NCBI RefSeq assembly: GCF_001612985.1
Contig: NZ_BDBM01000010.1
Location: forward strand, 62,001-126,000
DNA from: Nocardia gamkensis NBRC 108242
GTDB lineage: Bacteria; Actinomycetota; Actinomycetes; Mycobacteriales; Mycobacteriaceae
DNA: 64,000 nucleotides
Direction: 5' to 3'
A program made the position numbers and the translations under genes. Positions within the stretch are counted from its first letter, which is position 1; each line of letters starts with the position of its first letter. The notes beneath the pieces are model-generated. The model worked only from the letters and a program-made list of their open reading frames with translations. It ran no database searches and was not told where the DNA came from. Below are positions 26,362 through 34,936 of this stretch, in pieces.

Positions 26362-26986
26362 CTACAGCCCGAGTTTGCGGGTGGCGTTCGCGCGGTGCAG
26401 CGGTGCCCGGTCGTATTGGAGGATGGTGTCGACCCGGGTGTGGCCGGTCATGTTCATGATCTCGCGGTCGGTGGCGCCGTTGTCGCGGGCTTGGGTGATG
26501 GCACCGGCGCTCAGGGAATGCCCCTGGAAGGCGTCGGCTTCGGCGCGGCTGTAGCCCGCGGCCAGGGCGCGGGTGTGGATCATGCGGCCGAACGCTTGTC
26601 CGGTCAGCGGCTGCAGCCGGGCGGGCACCCGGCGCGGCCGAGTGAGCGGAAGATCGGCACGCGGACGCTGGGGAACGGCGGCAGCGCGCGGTCGCAGTAG
26701 TGGGTGTGCGGGTCCAGGTTGCGCTCGAGGCGCAGTCGTTTGTGGATGGCGACCACGGCGGCGTCCGGGCCGCCAGCGCGACGGCGTGGTCGTAGTCGGC
26801 CAGCAGTACCAGCCAGCGCAGCAGCGCGCACAACGGGCACAGCCGCACCGTCTGCCCGCGTTCGACGACGAAGTAGGTGACTCTGCGGCGGCTGGTTTCG
26901 GTGCCGCGCATCGCGATCCGGATGTGCTCGCCCTCGCTCCTCGGAAACAGCATCAGCGGAGTCCCCACATTCGAAGGCCGGATCAC
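26362..26986 (-). pseudogene. Tyrosine recombinase/integrase pseudogene, at least two frameshifts
   Basis: Read from 26986, three frames are needed: MLFPRSEGEHIRIAMRGTET through CPLCALLRWLVLLADYDHAV; then from about 26770 GPDAAVVAIHKRLRLERNLD; then from 26628 LTGQAFGRMIHTRALAAGYS, FQGHSLSAGAITQARDNGAT and NMTGHTRVDTILQYDRA. The last part is a recombinase C-terminus with the GHTxxxTxxxY box. The usual HxLR is HSLS, so the arginine is lost as well. Both features indicate an inactive integrase. Confidence 0.65.
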
Positions 26987-27172
26987 CCCGACCGGAAACT
27001 AACCGACTCCGGGGTCAGATCTGCTGTTCACCCGATACTCCCGGAATCCGAAGTGCTCGATGAATGGCGACGGCTTCGGGGAAGTTGTCGGCGAGTGCTC
27101 GTTCGCGTCGTGGTACCCGTTCCACGTCGTACGCGAACCGCTCGTGCAAGATGGAGGCGCCATTGCTCGGGC

Positions 27173-27433
27173 TCAGTGCGTGAGCCATGTTGCTTCGCAG
27201 GGGAGCCGGGACGGTTGGGCGGTGTGGTCGCTCATTACGCATAATGTGACTTGCGGGTTGTGACTGTTGGCCCAATGGCTGACCAGGTTGTCGACCGCTG
27301 TTTTGCAGGCCAGGTAGTCGAAGATGACCGGGCCGCAGCAGAAACGCACGTGCAGATCGGGCTCACCGGGCCGCGGAGAAGCGTTGGGGTGTGCGTCTTT
27401 CGCGGTGCTGGTGGCACCTTTGGTGGAGACCAT
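27173..27433 (-). CDS. Hypothetical small protein
   Basis: The product is 86 residues from ATG 27433, with PDLHVRFCCGPVIFDYLACK and a cysteine-rich centre. I do not recognise it. A second protein-like stretch (SILHERFAYDVERVPRRERA, about 27015-27160, minus strand, different frame) follows directly, so this may be the front half of a frameshifted gene of about 140 codons. A TACTGTA-type palindrome lies 78 bases upstream. Confidence 0.35.
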   Translation of the reverse strand: MVSTKGATSTAKDAHPNASPRPGEPDLHVRFCCGPVIFDYLACKTAVDNLVSHWANSHNPQVTLCVMSDHTAQPSRLPCEATWLTH

Positions 27434-27510
27434 GGATACCTCGCCTGAGTCACGGCGGTAGTGGCGGCCCACTGAGCCGCTTGCGCTGGGCGTACTCCTG
27501 TCAAGGAATT

Positions 27511-27529
27511 TACTGTAATGCATACCGTA
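27511..27529. promoter_or_regulatory. TACTGTA-N5-TACCGTA palindrome (motif B, site 1)
   Basis: Half-sites TACTGTA (27511-27517) and TACCGTA (27523-27529) are separated by ATGCA. The same pattern recurs at 32526, 36306, 41977, 43074 and 49947. This copy faces the small gene starting at 27433. It is probably an operator; the cognate regulator is not identified. Confidence 0.55.
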
Positions 27530-27915
27530 AGTATTTGCACAGGGGATTGGCGAACCTTTGGCAACCATCGGTGCCACCGAGGGTCTTCGCGGAGTAGTGC
27601 GCGTGTCCGCGGTTCACGATGGTGGCTTCGCCGGTTGCGTCGTGGTCTCCGAGGGGCAGAGCGGGGCTCGTGGATGTTCGCCCCTGCCGGCCCCCGGGTG
27701 CGGGCAAGCCACCACCCGTCTGCCCCGAGGGCGGATTCCCGTCGACGTCCGCCGGCTGTCTCGAGCTCCCCTGACCACAGAGTCGGCACCGCCGCCGAGC
27801 GGACCTGATCACTTCGGCTCGGATCGGCGATCAGCAGTCCATCACCACGTCGGCGGCTTGCAATTCTGCGGGTACGGCGTGGAGGTGCACCGGCGCGTTC
27901 GTTCGCCGGGAATCT
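27530..27915. other. Gene-free stretch
   Basis: About 385 bases between a motif B site and the end of the membrane-complex operon. No coding frame is convincing and no clear terminator hairpin was found. Confidence 0.35.
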
Positions 27916-28353
27916 TCACGGATGGCCCGCGTTCTGTGCTTGTTGTTGGGCGAGGCGTTCCTCGTGAATGCGGATGAGTTCGCGGAATCCGATGCGTTCG
28001 TAGCTGGGTTCGGGTTGAACGCCCCATTGGTCCCGGGCGGTCTGCTGATGCGCCGCTTCGGGTTCGCCGCCGAACGGTGGTCCGCCGAGCGGGTAGGGGT
28101 GTTCGCATTCGATGGTGTCGTCGGAGTATCTGACCTTCATCAGTTCGCTGCAGATCTCGGTGAGCGACAGGGTCGGCCACCCGTACCAGATGGCGAGGGC
28201 GGGTATCGTGAACGCGCCTTCGATGACCAAGGCGAACAGGCAGACGAAGATGCCGCGTTTGAGCCACTTGTGCATATTCGCGAAGGCGGGGGTGGTGCCC
28301 AGGGGTAGTTCCCCGGGGCCGGAATCTGCGGTGTGGGGCGATTTCGTGCTCAT
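27916..28353 (-). CDS. Single-helix membrane protein, last gene of the NorQ/NorD-type operon
   Basis: The product is 145 residues, with AAGGAA upstream of ATG 28353. One membrane helix lies at about residues 33-57 ([20 protein letters not shown]). A soluble C-terminal part follows that contains [20 protein letters not shown] and a Gly/Pro segment [11 protein letters not shown]. No family is recognised. The C-terminal cysteines and histidine could bind metal or heme, but this is speculation. Same-strand location 28 bases after the polytopic gene marks it as a subunit or assembly factor of the same complex. Confidence 0.7.
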   Translation of the reverse strand: MSTKSPHTADSGPGELPLGTTPAFANMHKWLKRGIFVCLFALVIEGAFTIPALAIWYGWPTLSLTEICSELMKVRYSDDTIECEHPYPLGGPPFGGEPEAAHQQTARDQWGVQPEPSYERIGFRELIRIHEERLAQQQAQNAGHP

Positions 28354-28381
28354 GATCTTCCTTGGGGCGGGCGGGAACGGA

Positions 28382-29131
28382 TCAGTCGGAGAAGATCTCG
28401 CGGTTGACCGTGTGGAGATAGGGGATGGCCAGGAACGGCGTGATGTAGAAGATGTCGTACAGCCACCAGCCCACGACGGGCAGGACGGTGCCCTCGAAAC
28501 GGATGTCGGCGTACATGGTCATGTTGACGACGTAGCCGACCCAGATGACCACGCCGAACCAACAGGTGACCGTCAGCCATTGGTGGCCCCACCGCTTCAT
28601 CTGCAGGAACGCGATCGCCGCGGCGACCCGCATCGGGAACACGGTGAAGATCAGCGTGATTTCCCAGCCTTTCTCGCCGGGCGCGCTGGAGCCTCCGATC
28701 CACATTTCGTTGTAGTGCCAGAAGTAGCCGTTGTCGACGAAATTGCCCCATGCGGTGAAGAACACCCGGGTGATCAGGGTGTGACTGGCGCCGATGTCCA
28801 ATATCCAGCCGATGCTGTTGAGGAACGCGTCGAGGATGACGAGGTAGCCGATGAGGGTGACGATGATCGGCCGGACGGACAGTCCCGCCTCCTGCGCTCG
28901 GCGCTGAAGCCAGAGACCGCGCAGGAAAATCGGCAATCCGATGAATCCGAGGACGAAGGTGCCCATCAGGGCGGTGCCGATGGTAAGCCAGATATCGGCG
29001 TGACGCTGTGCGGCGCGGCTCTGTTCGTCGTGGAGGTCGTAGGTCACCGGGGACCGGGGGCCTGTGTTCTGCGCCGCTGAAGCGCCGTTGCCGCTTGTGC
29101 CGGATCGGCGCGGTTGGAATGGCATACGCAC
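28382..29131 (-). CDS. Polytopic membrane protein, candidate core subunit of an unknown complex
   Basis: The product is 249 residues. GTG 29131 has AGGA at good spacing; ATG 29125 is the alternative. Six to seven membrane helices span about residues 48-245. The loop [20 protein letters not shown], between helices 3 and 4, holds His, Glu, Asn and aromatics and could be a metal or substrate site. Further histidines lie in GASHTLI, WGHQW and PYLHTVN. It is not a recognised heme-copper oxidase, copper monooxygenase or desaturase. Position downstream of NorQ- and NorD-type genes suggests its active site needs ATP-driven assembly. That function is inferred only. Confidence 0.7.
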   Translation of the reverse strand: MRMPFQPRRSGTSGNGASAAQNTGPRSPVTYDLHDEQSRAAQRHADIWLTIGTALMGTFVLGFIGLPIFLRGLWLQRRAQEAGLSVRPIIVTLIGYLVILDAFLNSIGWILDIGASHTLITRVFFTAWGNFVDNGYFWHYNEMWIGGSSAPGEKGWEITLIFTVFPMRVAAAIAFLQMKRWGHQWLTVTCWFGVVIWVGYVVNMTMYADIRFEGTVLPVVGWWLYDIFYITPFLAIPYLHTVNREIFSD

Positions 29132-29139
29132 GATCGGTC

Positions 29140-29259
29140 CTACCAGTCTCGCGAAAAGGACATGTTCAGCTGAATCAAGAACATCGTCAGCAGGAATCCG
29201 TACATGACCACCTGGAAGACGATCAGCGCACGCTTGCGCTGCCGGTCTTGTCGATTCAT
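29140..29259 (-). CDS. Membrane microprotein, 39 residues
   Basis: TAGGAGG precedes ATG 29259 by eight bases. The peptide has a basic N-terminus (MNRQDRQRKR) and one membrane helix (ALIVFQVVMYGFLLTMFLIQ), then LNMSFSRDW. The stop TAG at 29140-29142 supplies the ribosome binding region of the next gene. It is too short for routine gene calls, but its ribosome site, hydrophobic design and tight fit between two genes make it convincing. It is probably a small subunit of the membrane complex, like the small subunits of respiratory oxidases. Confidence 0.75.
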   Translation of the reverse strand: MNRQDRQRKRALIVFQVVMYGFLLTMFLIQLNMSFSRDW

Positions 29260-29277
29260 CACAGTTGCCTCCTACGG

Positions 29278-30078
29278 TTACTGCACGGGCGAGCCGTCGC
29301 CGGCGAGCAGGTTCGCCGCCGCGATCTCTCGCAGACCTTCATTGATGGCGCCGTCGCTGCTGAGCGGCGCGAGAACACATGCGTGAGCCGCCTCGAGTTC
29401 ACCGGCCCCGGCCGCGATCAGCCGCGCCGCGGCGACCAGCACTCGCGTCGAAGGCGGTTCGAAGTGGAACACCTCGTCGGCCTGGCGAATGGTATTGGCG
29501 CAGTCGACCAGTCGCTGCGCGACGGCTCGATCGATACCCGCTTCCGCCGTCAGCACGTCGACTTCGCGATCGGGTGGCAGGTAGTCCATGGCGATGGTGA
29601 CGAATCGCTGCCGGAAAGAGGGTTTGAGTTGCTTGAGCGAACTGCGGTACGCCGGGTTGTAGGAGCAGACGAGCATGAACGACTTTGGCGCGGGCACCAC
29701 CTCGTCGGCGCGGTCCAGAAACAGGGTGCGTCTGTGGTCGGTGAGCGAATGCAGGATGGCCAGCGAATCGTGGCGAGCCTCGACCACCTCGTCCAGGTAA
29801 CAGATCGCGCCTGATTTGACCGCCCTGGTGAGCGGCCCGTCGGTCCAGGTAACGTCGCCGCCCGCGACCGTGAACCGGCCGACGAGGTCAGAGCTGGTGA
29901 GGTCGTCGTGGCAGCTGATGGTGACGACGGAGCGGGCGAGCAGGGTGCCCATGTGCTCGACGAAGCGTGTCTTGCCGCAGCCGGTCGGTCCGGTGAGCAT
30001 CACCGGCATTCGCTGGTGGAACGCGCGCTCGAACAGCCGCACCTCGTTACCGGTGGCGTAGTAGAGGTCGTTCGTCAT
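29278..30078 (-). CDS. MoxR-type AAA+ ATPase of the CbbQ/NirQ/NorQ family
   Basis: The product is 266 residues. Walker A is GPTGCGKT (30-37) and Walker B is CYLDEV (93-98). Sensor 1 is Asn141 in MLVCSYNPAYRSS, and SFRQRF carries the arginine finger. CHDDLTSSDLVGRF after Walker A is the hallmark of the CbbQ/NorQ group. These hexameric motors work with a vWA partner to remodel a metalloenzyme (Rubisco for CbbQO, nitric-oxide reductase for NorQD). Here it overlaps the vWA gene (ATGA), but neither of those enzymes is nearby. The client is probably the polytopic membrane protein downstream. Confidence 0.9.
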   Translation of the reverse strand: MTNDLYYATGNEVRLFERAFHQRMPVMLTGPTGCGKTRFVEHMGTLLARSVVTISCHDDLTSSDLVGRFTVAGGDVTWTDGPLTRAVKSGAICYLDEVVEARHDSLAILHSLTDHRRTLFLDRADEVVPAPKSFMLVCSYNPAYRSSLKQLKPSFRQRFVTIAMDYLPPDREVDVLTAEAGIDRAVAQRLVDCANTIRQADEVFHFEPPSTRVLVAAARLIAAGAGELEAAHACVLAPLSSDGAINEGLREIAAANLLAGDGSPVQ

Positions 30079-31631
30079 TGCGCAACCAACTCCCGGTGGA
30101 TATGGGCCAATACTCGGGGAAGCTCCTCCACCTGCCTGATGCGGCGAGAACGACGAGTTCCGAAGACTTCGGGCAGGGGATCGACGCGCGTAGGCCCCAC
30201 GCCGATGTAGTAGATGGACACACCGGCCTCGTCGGCCTCCTCCAGCGCGTGGGTCACATCGGCCCAGGCGTATCGGCCCTCGTACCCTTCGTCGGACATG
30301 AGGCCGTCGCCCATCACGATGAGCAGACGCCGTTCGGCGGGCTGATCCAGCAGCCGACGGGTCAGATGGCGCAGCGGCGCGCCGAGCCGCGTGTACCCCG
30401 CGGTGAGCAGCCCGAGACCGCTCGGATCGACGAAGTGGAAGTCGTCGAAGTCCTTCAAGCAGTTCACTTCGACCCGATGTCTGGTGTTACCGGTGAACAC
30501 GAAGATCGCATGCCGTTCGCGCGCTTCGGTCATGGCCCGGGACAGGGCATCCGCGCATTCCAGCTCGAGCCGGAAGCCGCGGCCCCCGTTGATACCGAGC
30601 GAGGAACTGCCGTCCAACAGCAGCGCAGTGGCGACATCACGCGATATCGGGAGCAGATCACGAAAGATCCGGGGGTCTCCCGGCTTGCCCGTGAGACGGT
30701 CGACGTAGTGATCTACGTAGTGGTCGATGTCGAGATCGCAGCCGTCCTCGAGACCTCCGCGCATCGCACGATAGGTGGGCTGTTCGAACCACCGTCGTAC
30801 CTCGGGGGACACGGCGGCCGCGGGTGTGGACGTCGTCGGATGCCTGCGTTCGAGGACCGCCACATGGTCTCGCAGGAATGTCTCGGTCCACAGATTCCAC
30901 TCGGGGTAGGGGATCCCCGCTCGCCGATCGGGGCGGATCTCGATGTCCTCGTTCTCCGGCCTGCTCGGCGGCGGAAGATTGCTGGAGCGGCTGCCTCCGT
31001 CGCCGCCTACCGGCACCGACATGAGCCGTGGGCGGTCGCTACGGGAGGAGGTCCACGGCATCCGGCCGTAGACGCGTCGCACGGCCGTGGCCAGCGCACC
31101 GCGGGCGGGTGCGGCCAAAGGCGGATCTCCCAGCAACGGATGCCTGGCCAACGGCTGCCCCGACCGCGCCAGATCCAACGCGCGGTCGAGCATCTCCGCA
31201 CCGCCGAGATCGGGATCGGCGATCTCCAGATCGGGGACGAGGCGACATAGTTCGGGCAGCAGGCCGGGGAAACGCTCGGCCATCCATCCCGCCGCCACCC
31301 GACCCTCCACCAAGGACAACGCACCGAGTTGACGAGGCGACAACTCGTGCAACGCGTAACGGGCGATGCGATCCTTGGACGGGGAACATTGCAGCGCCAC
31401 ACCGCAAGTGAGGGTCTTTCTGGTCCAGCTGGGTGCGATCGGCGGGAACGGGACGAGCACGACGCCGCGCGCGGAATTCAATCCGAAACCTCGTCGTTCG
31501 CCGGTGACCAGCCGGACGCCTTCGCGGCGGCGTCCGGAGAACGCCACCGCGGTCAAGGCGCAGCTGCGCTCGACCGATAGCGCGTGCGCGGCGTCGCTAA
31601 CGGCCATCACGTGCTCCGCGGCTGCCTCCAT
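30075..31631 (-). CDS. NorD/CbbO-type von Willebrand factor A protein
   Basis: The product is 518 residues from ATG 31631 (GAAGGG upstream). A middle 'PYPEWN' segment is typical of the NorD/CbbO group. The C-terminal vWA domain, about residues 335-518, carries the MIDAS motif LLLDGSSSLGI (DxSxS), YTRLGAP for the Thr and IVMGDGLMSDEGYEG for the Asp. In characterised systems this protein tethers the MoxR ATPase to its target and senses it by metal coordination. It overlaps the ATPase by four bases. The N-terminal 330 residues contain Arg-rich linkers. A longer upstream extension is open but reads as noise. Confidence 0.88.
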   Translation of the reverse strand: MEAAAEHVMAVSDAAHALSVERSCALTAVAFSGRRREGVRLVTGERRGFGLNSARGVVLVPFPPIAPSWTRKTLTCGVALQCSPSKDRIARYALHELSPRQLGALSLVEGRVAAGWMAERFPGLLPELCRLVPDLEIADPDLGGAEMLDRALDLARSGQPLARHPLLGDPPLAAPARGALATAVRRVYGRMPWTSSRSDRPRLMSVPVGGDGGSRSSNLPPPSRPENEDIEIRPDRRAGIPYPEWNLWTETFLRDHVAVLERRHPTTSTPAAAVSPEVRRWFEQPTYRAMRGGLEDGCDLDIDHYVDHYVDRLTGKPGDPRIFRDLLPISRDVATALLLDGSSSLGINGGRGFRLELECADALSRAMTEARERHAIFVFTGNTRHRVEVNCLKDFDDFHFVDPSGLGLLTAGYTRLGAPLRHLTRRLLDQPAERRLLIVMGDGLMSDEGYEGRYAWADVTHALEEADEAGVSIYYIGVGPTRVDPLPEVFGTRRSRRIRQVEELPRVLAHIHRELVAQ

Positions 31632-31645
31632 CGATCCCTTCACGG

Positions 31646-31744
31646 TCAGAAGGTGCCTATACTGCGCATCACCCAGTACCAGAAGGCGATCACGCCGATG
31701 ACCCCGCCCCAGGCGAGCGCGAGCCGCAGGATGTCTTGAACCAT
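31646..31744 (-). CDS. Membrane microprotein, 32 residues
   Basis: ATG 31744 opens 32 codons: MVQDILRLALAWGGVIGVIA followed by FWYWVMRSIGTF. This is one membrane helix with a tryptophan/tyrosine belt. It lies 14 bases ahead of the vWA gene and 66 bases after the TetR gene. No strong Shine-Dalgarno sequence is seen. Composition and position resemble the second microprotein at 29140, so the operon seems to encode two tiny membrane subunits. Confidence 0.65.
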   Translation of the reverse strand: MVQDILRLALAWGGVIGVIAFWYWVMRSIGTF

Positions 31745-31810
31745 GACTGTGTCTCCGTATCTTTCGGTGTGCCGATGCCATGCATTGGTCGATCGGGGGT
31801 TCGGCCGGAC

Positions 31811-32419
31811 TCATCGAGGCGCCAGACTGCGCAGGAAAGTAGTCAGGTAGCTGTCGAGCGCCAGGTTTCGCAGCGGCTTGGTATTCGTGGTCGCGGTCAA
31901 CAGGGCGTACAGCCCCAAGAGGAAGAAGACTGCGCTGTGGTAAGGATCGACCTCGAGTTCGGCCTCGCCCGCCTCGCTCGCACGTTCGAGGATCTGGACG
32001 ACGAGCACGATCACGGGATGTTCCCTCCACTCGTCGGTGAGCGGTCTGGTCGGTGAGAAGTGCACCGCGAGAATGTCTTTGAACAGCACATCGCCCAATC
32101 GCCCCTCCATTGCCACGATCAACTGGATGATCTTCGCCAACGAGGTGGCCAGATCGCGCGGTGTGGCGAGGAAACGTGTCAGCGCGCGGGCGATCCGCGC
32201 TTCCTCGCGCGCCTCCAGCGCGAGCAGGACGTGCTCTTTGGTGGGGAAATGGAAATAGAAGGTTCCCCTGGCCACTCCGGCGGCGTCGACGATCGCGGCG
32301 ATGTCGGCCTCGGCCATCCCGCTCCGCTCGAATTCGGCGATGGCGGCGTCGAGTACGCGCTGCCGTGTGCGCATGCGCTGGGCTTCGCGACCTTGGGGCC
32401 GGTCTCGGGGTTCTCTCAC
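31811..32419 (-). CDS. TetR-family regulator, first gene of the NorQ/NorD-type operon
   Basis: The product is 202 residues from GTG 32419. An N-terminal HTH, about residues 17-65, reads RQRVLDAAIAEFERSGMAEA then DIAAIVDAAGVARGTFYFHF and PTKEHVL, a standard TetR signature. The C-terminal ligand domain is helical. A perfect GTTGAC-N4-GTCAAC palindrome lies 22 bases upstream (32441), so autoregulation is likely. The same motif lies upstream of the second TetR gene (41674). All genes to 27916 are on the same strand with short gaps, suggesting this repressor controls the operon. Confidence 0.88.
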   Translation of the reverse strand: MREPRDRPQGREAQRMRTRQRVLDAAIAEFERSGMAEADIAAIVDAAGVARGTFYFHFPTKEHVLLALEAREEARIARALTRFLATPRDLATSLAKIIQLIVAMEGRLGDVLFKDILAVHFSPTRPLTDEWREHPVIVLVVQILERASEAGEAELEVDPYHSAVFFLLGLYALLTATTNTKPLRNLALDSYLTTFLRSLAPR

Positions 32420-32440
32420 GGCTCGGCTTCTACTCAGTTG

Positions 32441-32456
32441 GTTGACGTTTGTCAAC
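32441..32456. promoter_or_regulatory. GTTGAC-N4-GTCAAC operator (motif A, site 1)
   Basis: GTTGACGTTTGTCAAC is a perfect 6+6 palindrome 22 bases before the TetR start at 32419, in the divergent gap with the fused acyl-CoA dehydrogenase. The core TTGAC-N4-GTCAA recurs at 40399, 41836 and 42985. Confidence 0.7.
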
Positions 32457-32525
32457 GAAAGTCGGCAACATTCTCGTCGGATCGCAGATCGGAAGGAGTG
32501 CGGCTCCGAATGTGCTGCCGGTAAC

Positions 32526-32544
32526 AACCGTAATGCCTACAGTA
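32526..32544. promoter_or_regulatory. AACCGTA-N5-TACAGTA palindrome (motif B, site 2)
   Basis: AACCGTA (32526-32532) and TACAGTA (32538-32544) are separated by ATGCC. The site lies 41 bases before the start of the fused acyl-CoA dehydrogenase, a typical repressor position. Confidence 0.55.
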
Positions 32545-32585
32545 GGGACATACAAGTACTTGTTCGACGCTCGAGGAGAGAAGCC

Positions 32586-34751
32586 ATGGGTATCGCACTG
32601 ACCGAGGATCATCGCGAACTCGGTGAGGTGGTTCGGGCGTTCCTGGTGCGCCACGAGGCGCGCGCAGCGGCGCGGGAAGCGCTGGACGCCGCCGAGGAGA
32701 AAGTCCCGGGTTTCTGGTCGGAGATCGCCGCACTCGGATGGCTGGGCGTGCATGTCAGCCGCGAATACGGTGGCTCCGATCACGGATTGCCGGAACTGGT
32801 GGTGATGGTCGAGGAATTCGGGCGCGTGGTCGCTCCCGGCCCGTTCGTCCCCACCGTGATCACCTCGGCAGTGCTGGCCGCCTGCGGCGACGACGAGCAG
32901 AAGGCGCGGTGGCTTCCCGGCTTGGTCGACGGATCCGTCACCGCCGGTGTCGGTTTCGATGGCGAGTTCGCCGTCGGCGCCGATGACCGTGCCAACGGTT
33001 CGGCCGGGATCGTCCTCGGAGCGGGAACAGCGGAGGTCCTTTTGCTGTTCGCGGGCGAAGATGTGCTGTTGTTACCGCGGGACAGGGAAGGCGTGGCGGT
33101 GACGGTCCCCGCCAACATGGATCCGACGCGGCGATCCGGTCACGTTGCGCTGCACGAGGTCGCGGTGGCGGCCGGTGATCTGCTGCCGGGTGCGCGCACC
33201 GCAGCGCTCGCGCTGGTCAGGACGATCCTGGCGGCCGAGGCGGTCGGAGGCGCGGCGGACTGCGTGGACACCGCCGTCGCGTACGCCGAACTCCGCGAGC
33301 AGTTCGGGCGAACCATTGCCACGTTCCAGGCGGTGAAGCACCACTGCGCCAACATGCTCCTGGCTGCGGAATCGGCCGTCGCGACCGTGTGGGACGCCGC
33401 GCGGGCGGCGGGCGAGGACGAACGGCAATTCGAGCTCGCCGCCGCGGCCGCCGCCACATTGGCGTTGCCCGCGTATGTCCACAACGCCGAACTCGATATC
33501 CAGGTGCACGGCGGGATCGGGTTCACCTGGGAGAACGACGCTCACCTGCATCTACGACGGGCGCTTGCCCTGCGGGCGCTGTGCGGCGGCGACGGTCCCG
33601 CCCGCGACGTCTTCGCGATGACCTCCGCGGGGGTGACCCGGAAGAGCAGTCTGGACTTTCCGGCGGGCACCGAAGGATTGCGTGCGGAGATTCGTGGCGA
33701 GGCCGAGCGGCTCGCCGGATTGGATGACGACGCGCGGCGCGAGGAGATGATCGCCTCCGGGTTCGCCATGCCGCACTGGCCGCGGCCTTGGGGTCGTGCG
33801 GCGAACGCGGTCGAGCAACTGCTCATCGACGAGGAATTCGCGCGCGCTGGTGTTCGCCGGCCCGACTATTCGATCACGGGCTGGGTGGTCCTCACCCTGA
33901 TTCAGCACGGAACACCCTCGCAGATCGAACGATTCGTGGCGAAGGCGTTGCGCCGGGAAGAGGTGTGGTGTCAGCTTTTCTCCGAACCCGGCGCGGGGTC
34001 GGATGCGGCGGCGATCACGACCAAAGCCACACGGGTAGCGGGCGGCTGGAAGATCAACGGCCAGAAGGTGTGGACCAGTGGCGCCCACTACAGCCGTCGG
34101 GGTCTGGCCACCGTACGCACCAACCCCGATGCCCCCAAGCACGCGGGTATCACCACGGTCATCATCGATATGCAGGCGCCGGGGGTCGAGATCCGCCCGC
34201 TGCGGATGCTCATCGGCCACTCGGAGTTCAACGAGGTGTTCTTCACCGATGTTTTCGTGCCCGACGAGGATGTCGTCGGCGCGCCCGACTCGGGGTGGAC
34301 CATCGCGCGCGCCACCCTGGGCAATGAGCGGGTCAGCATCGGTGGCGGTTCCGGCGGCATGTTCCCCGCGAGTGCTCTGGTCTCCTTGGCGGCCCGATAT
34401 CCGGATCGGCTGGCCGGCGTCGACGTCCGCGTCGGCCGGTTCTTGGCGGCAGACCACGCGCTGCGGTTACTCGATCTGCGCCGGGCGGTTCGCCACATCG
34501 AAGGAGCGGGCCCCGGGCCCGAAGGCAATCTCACCAAACTCGCCTTGGCCGAGCACGTCGGTGAGCGTGCGGCGATCATGGCGGCACTGACCGGTCCCGC
34601 CCTCGCCTTGGCCGACGGGGAGGCGGCCGTGACTGGTCTGGTCGTGCTCGGTTCGCGCGCCCTGGCCATCGCCGGTGGTACCTCGGAGGTGACCAGGAAT
34701 CAGATCGCGGAACGAATCCTCGGCATGCCGCGCGATCCACTCGTGGACTAG
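32586..34751 (+). CDS. Fused double-domain acyl-CoA dehydrogenase (FadE34-like architecture)
   Basis: The product is 721 residues, twice the usual length. Domain 1 (about 1-345) has an acyl-CoA dehydrogenase fold ending IQVHGGIGFTWENDAHLHLR. Domain 2 (about 365-721) has WCQLFSEPGAGSDAAAITTK, KINGQKVWTSGAHYSRRGL and IAGGTSEVTRNQIAERILGM, the FAD-binding and C-terminal motifs. Known fused enzymes such as FadE34 correspond to the alpha2beta2 steroid side-chain dehydrogenases with one FAD site per pair, so a bulky CoA ester substrate is plausible. Motif A and B sites lie upstream. Confidence 0.85.
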   Translation: MGIALTEDHRELGEVVRAFLVRHEARAAAREALDAAEEKVPGFWSEIAALGWLGVHVSREYGGSDHGLPELVVMVEEFGRVVAPGPFVPTVITSAVLAACGDDEQKARWLPGLVDGSVTAGVGFDGEFAVGADDRANGSAGIVLGAGTAEVLLLFAGEDVLLLPRDREGVAVTVPANMDPTRRSGHVALHEVAVAAGDLLPGARTAALALVRTILAAEAVGGAADCVDTAVAYAELREQFGRTIATFQAVKHHCANMLLAAESAVATVWDAARAAGEDERQFELAAAAAATLALPAYVHNAELDIQVHGGIGFTWENDAHLHLRRALALRALCGGDGPARDVFAMTSAGVTRKSSLDFPAGTEGLRAEIRGEAERLAGLDDDARREEMIASGFAMPHWPRPWGRAANAVEQLLIDEEFARAGVRRPDYSITGWVVLTLIQHGTPSQIERFVAKALRREEVWCQLFSEPGAGSDAAAITTKATRVAGGWKINGQKVWTSGAHYSRRGLATVRTNPDAPKHAGITTVIIDMQAPGVEIRPLRMLIGHSEFNEVFFTDVFVPDEDVVGAPDSGWTIARATLGNERVSIGGGSGGMFPASALVSLAARYPDRLAGVDVRVGRFLAADHALRLLDLRRAVRHIEGAGPGPEGNLTKLALAEHVGERAAIMAALTGPALALADGEAAVTGLVVLGSRALAIAGGTSEVTRNQIAERILGMPRDPLVD

Positions 34752-34777
34752 ACCGGCCACCACCCGCAGCGGCATGG

Positions 34778-34815
34778 AATCCGGCGGCACGACCTTCGAG
34801 TCTCGCCGCCGGATT
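34778..34815. terminator. Strong hairpin between convergent genes
   Basis: AATCCGGCGGC (34778-34788) pairs perfectly with GCCGCCGGATT (34805-34815) around a 16-base loop. It lies 27 bases after the fused dehydrogenase stop and before the convergent amidohydrolase, so it can serve both. No T-run is present, as is usual in high-GC actinobacteria. Confidence 0.6.
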
Positions 34816-34936
34816 CACGGTGGGCGTCCGCTGGCGAGCGCGCAGCGCAACGGCGCGGTGGCTGCCGCACATCGAGCGGTGAGCCGCCCGTGGTGGCACG
34901 ACAACAGGCCGGTGCCCGTCGACGCGCCGCGGGGGA

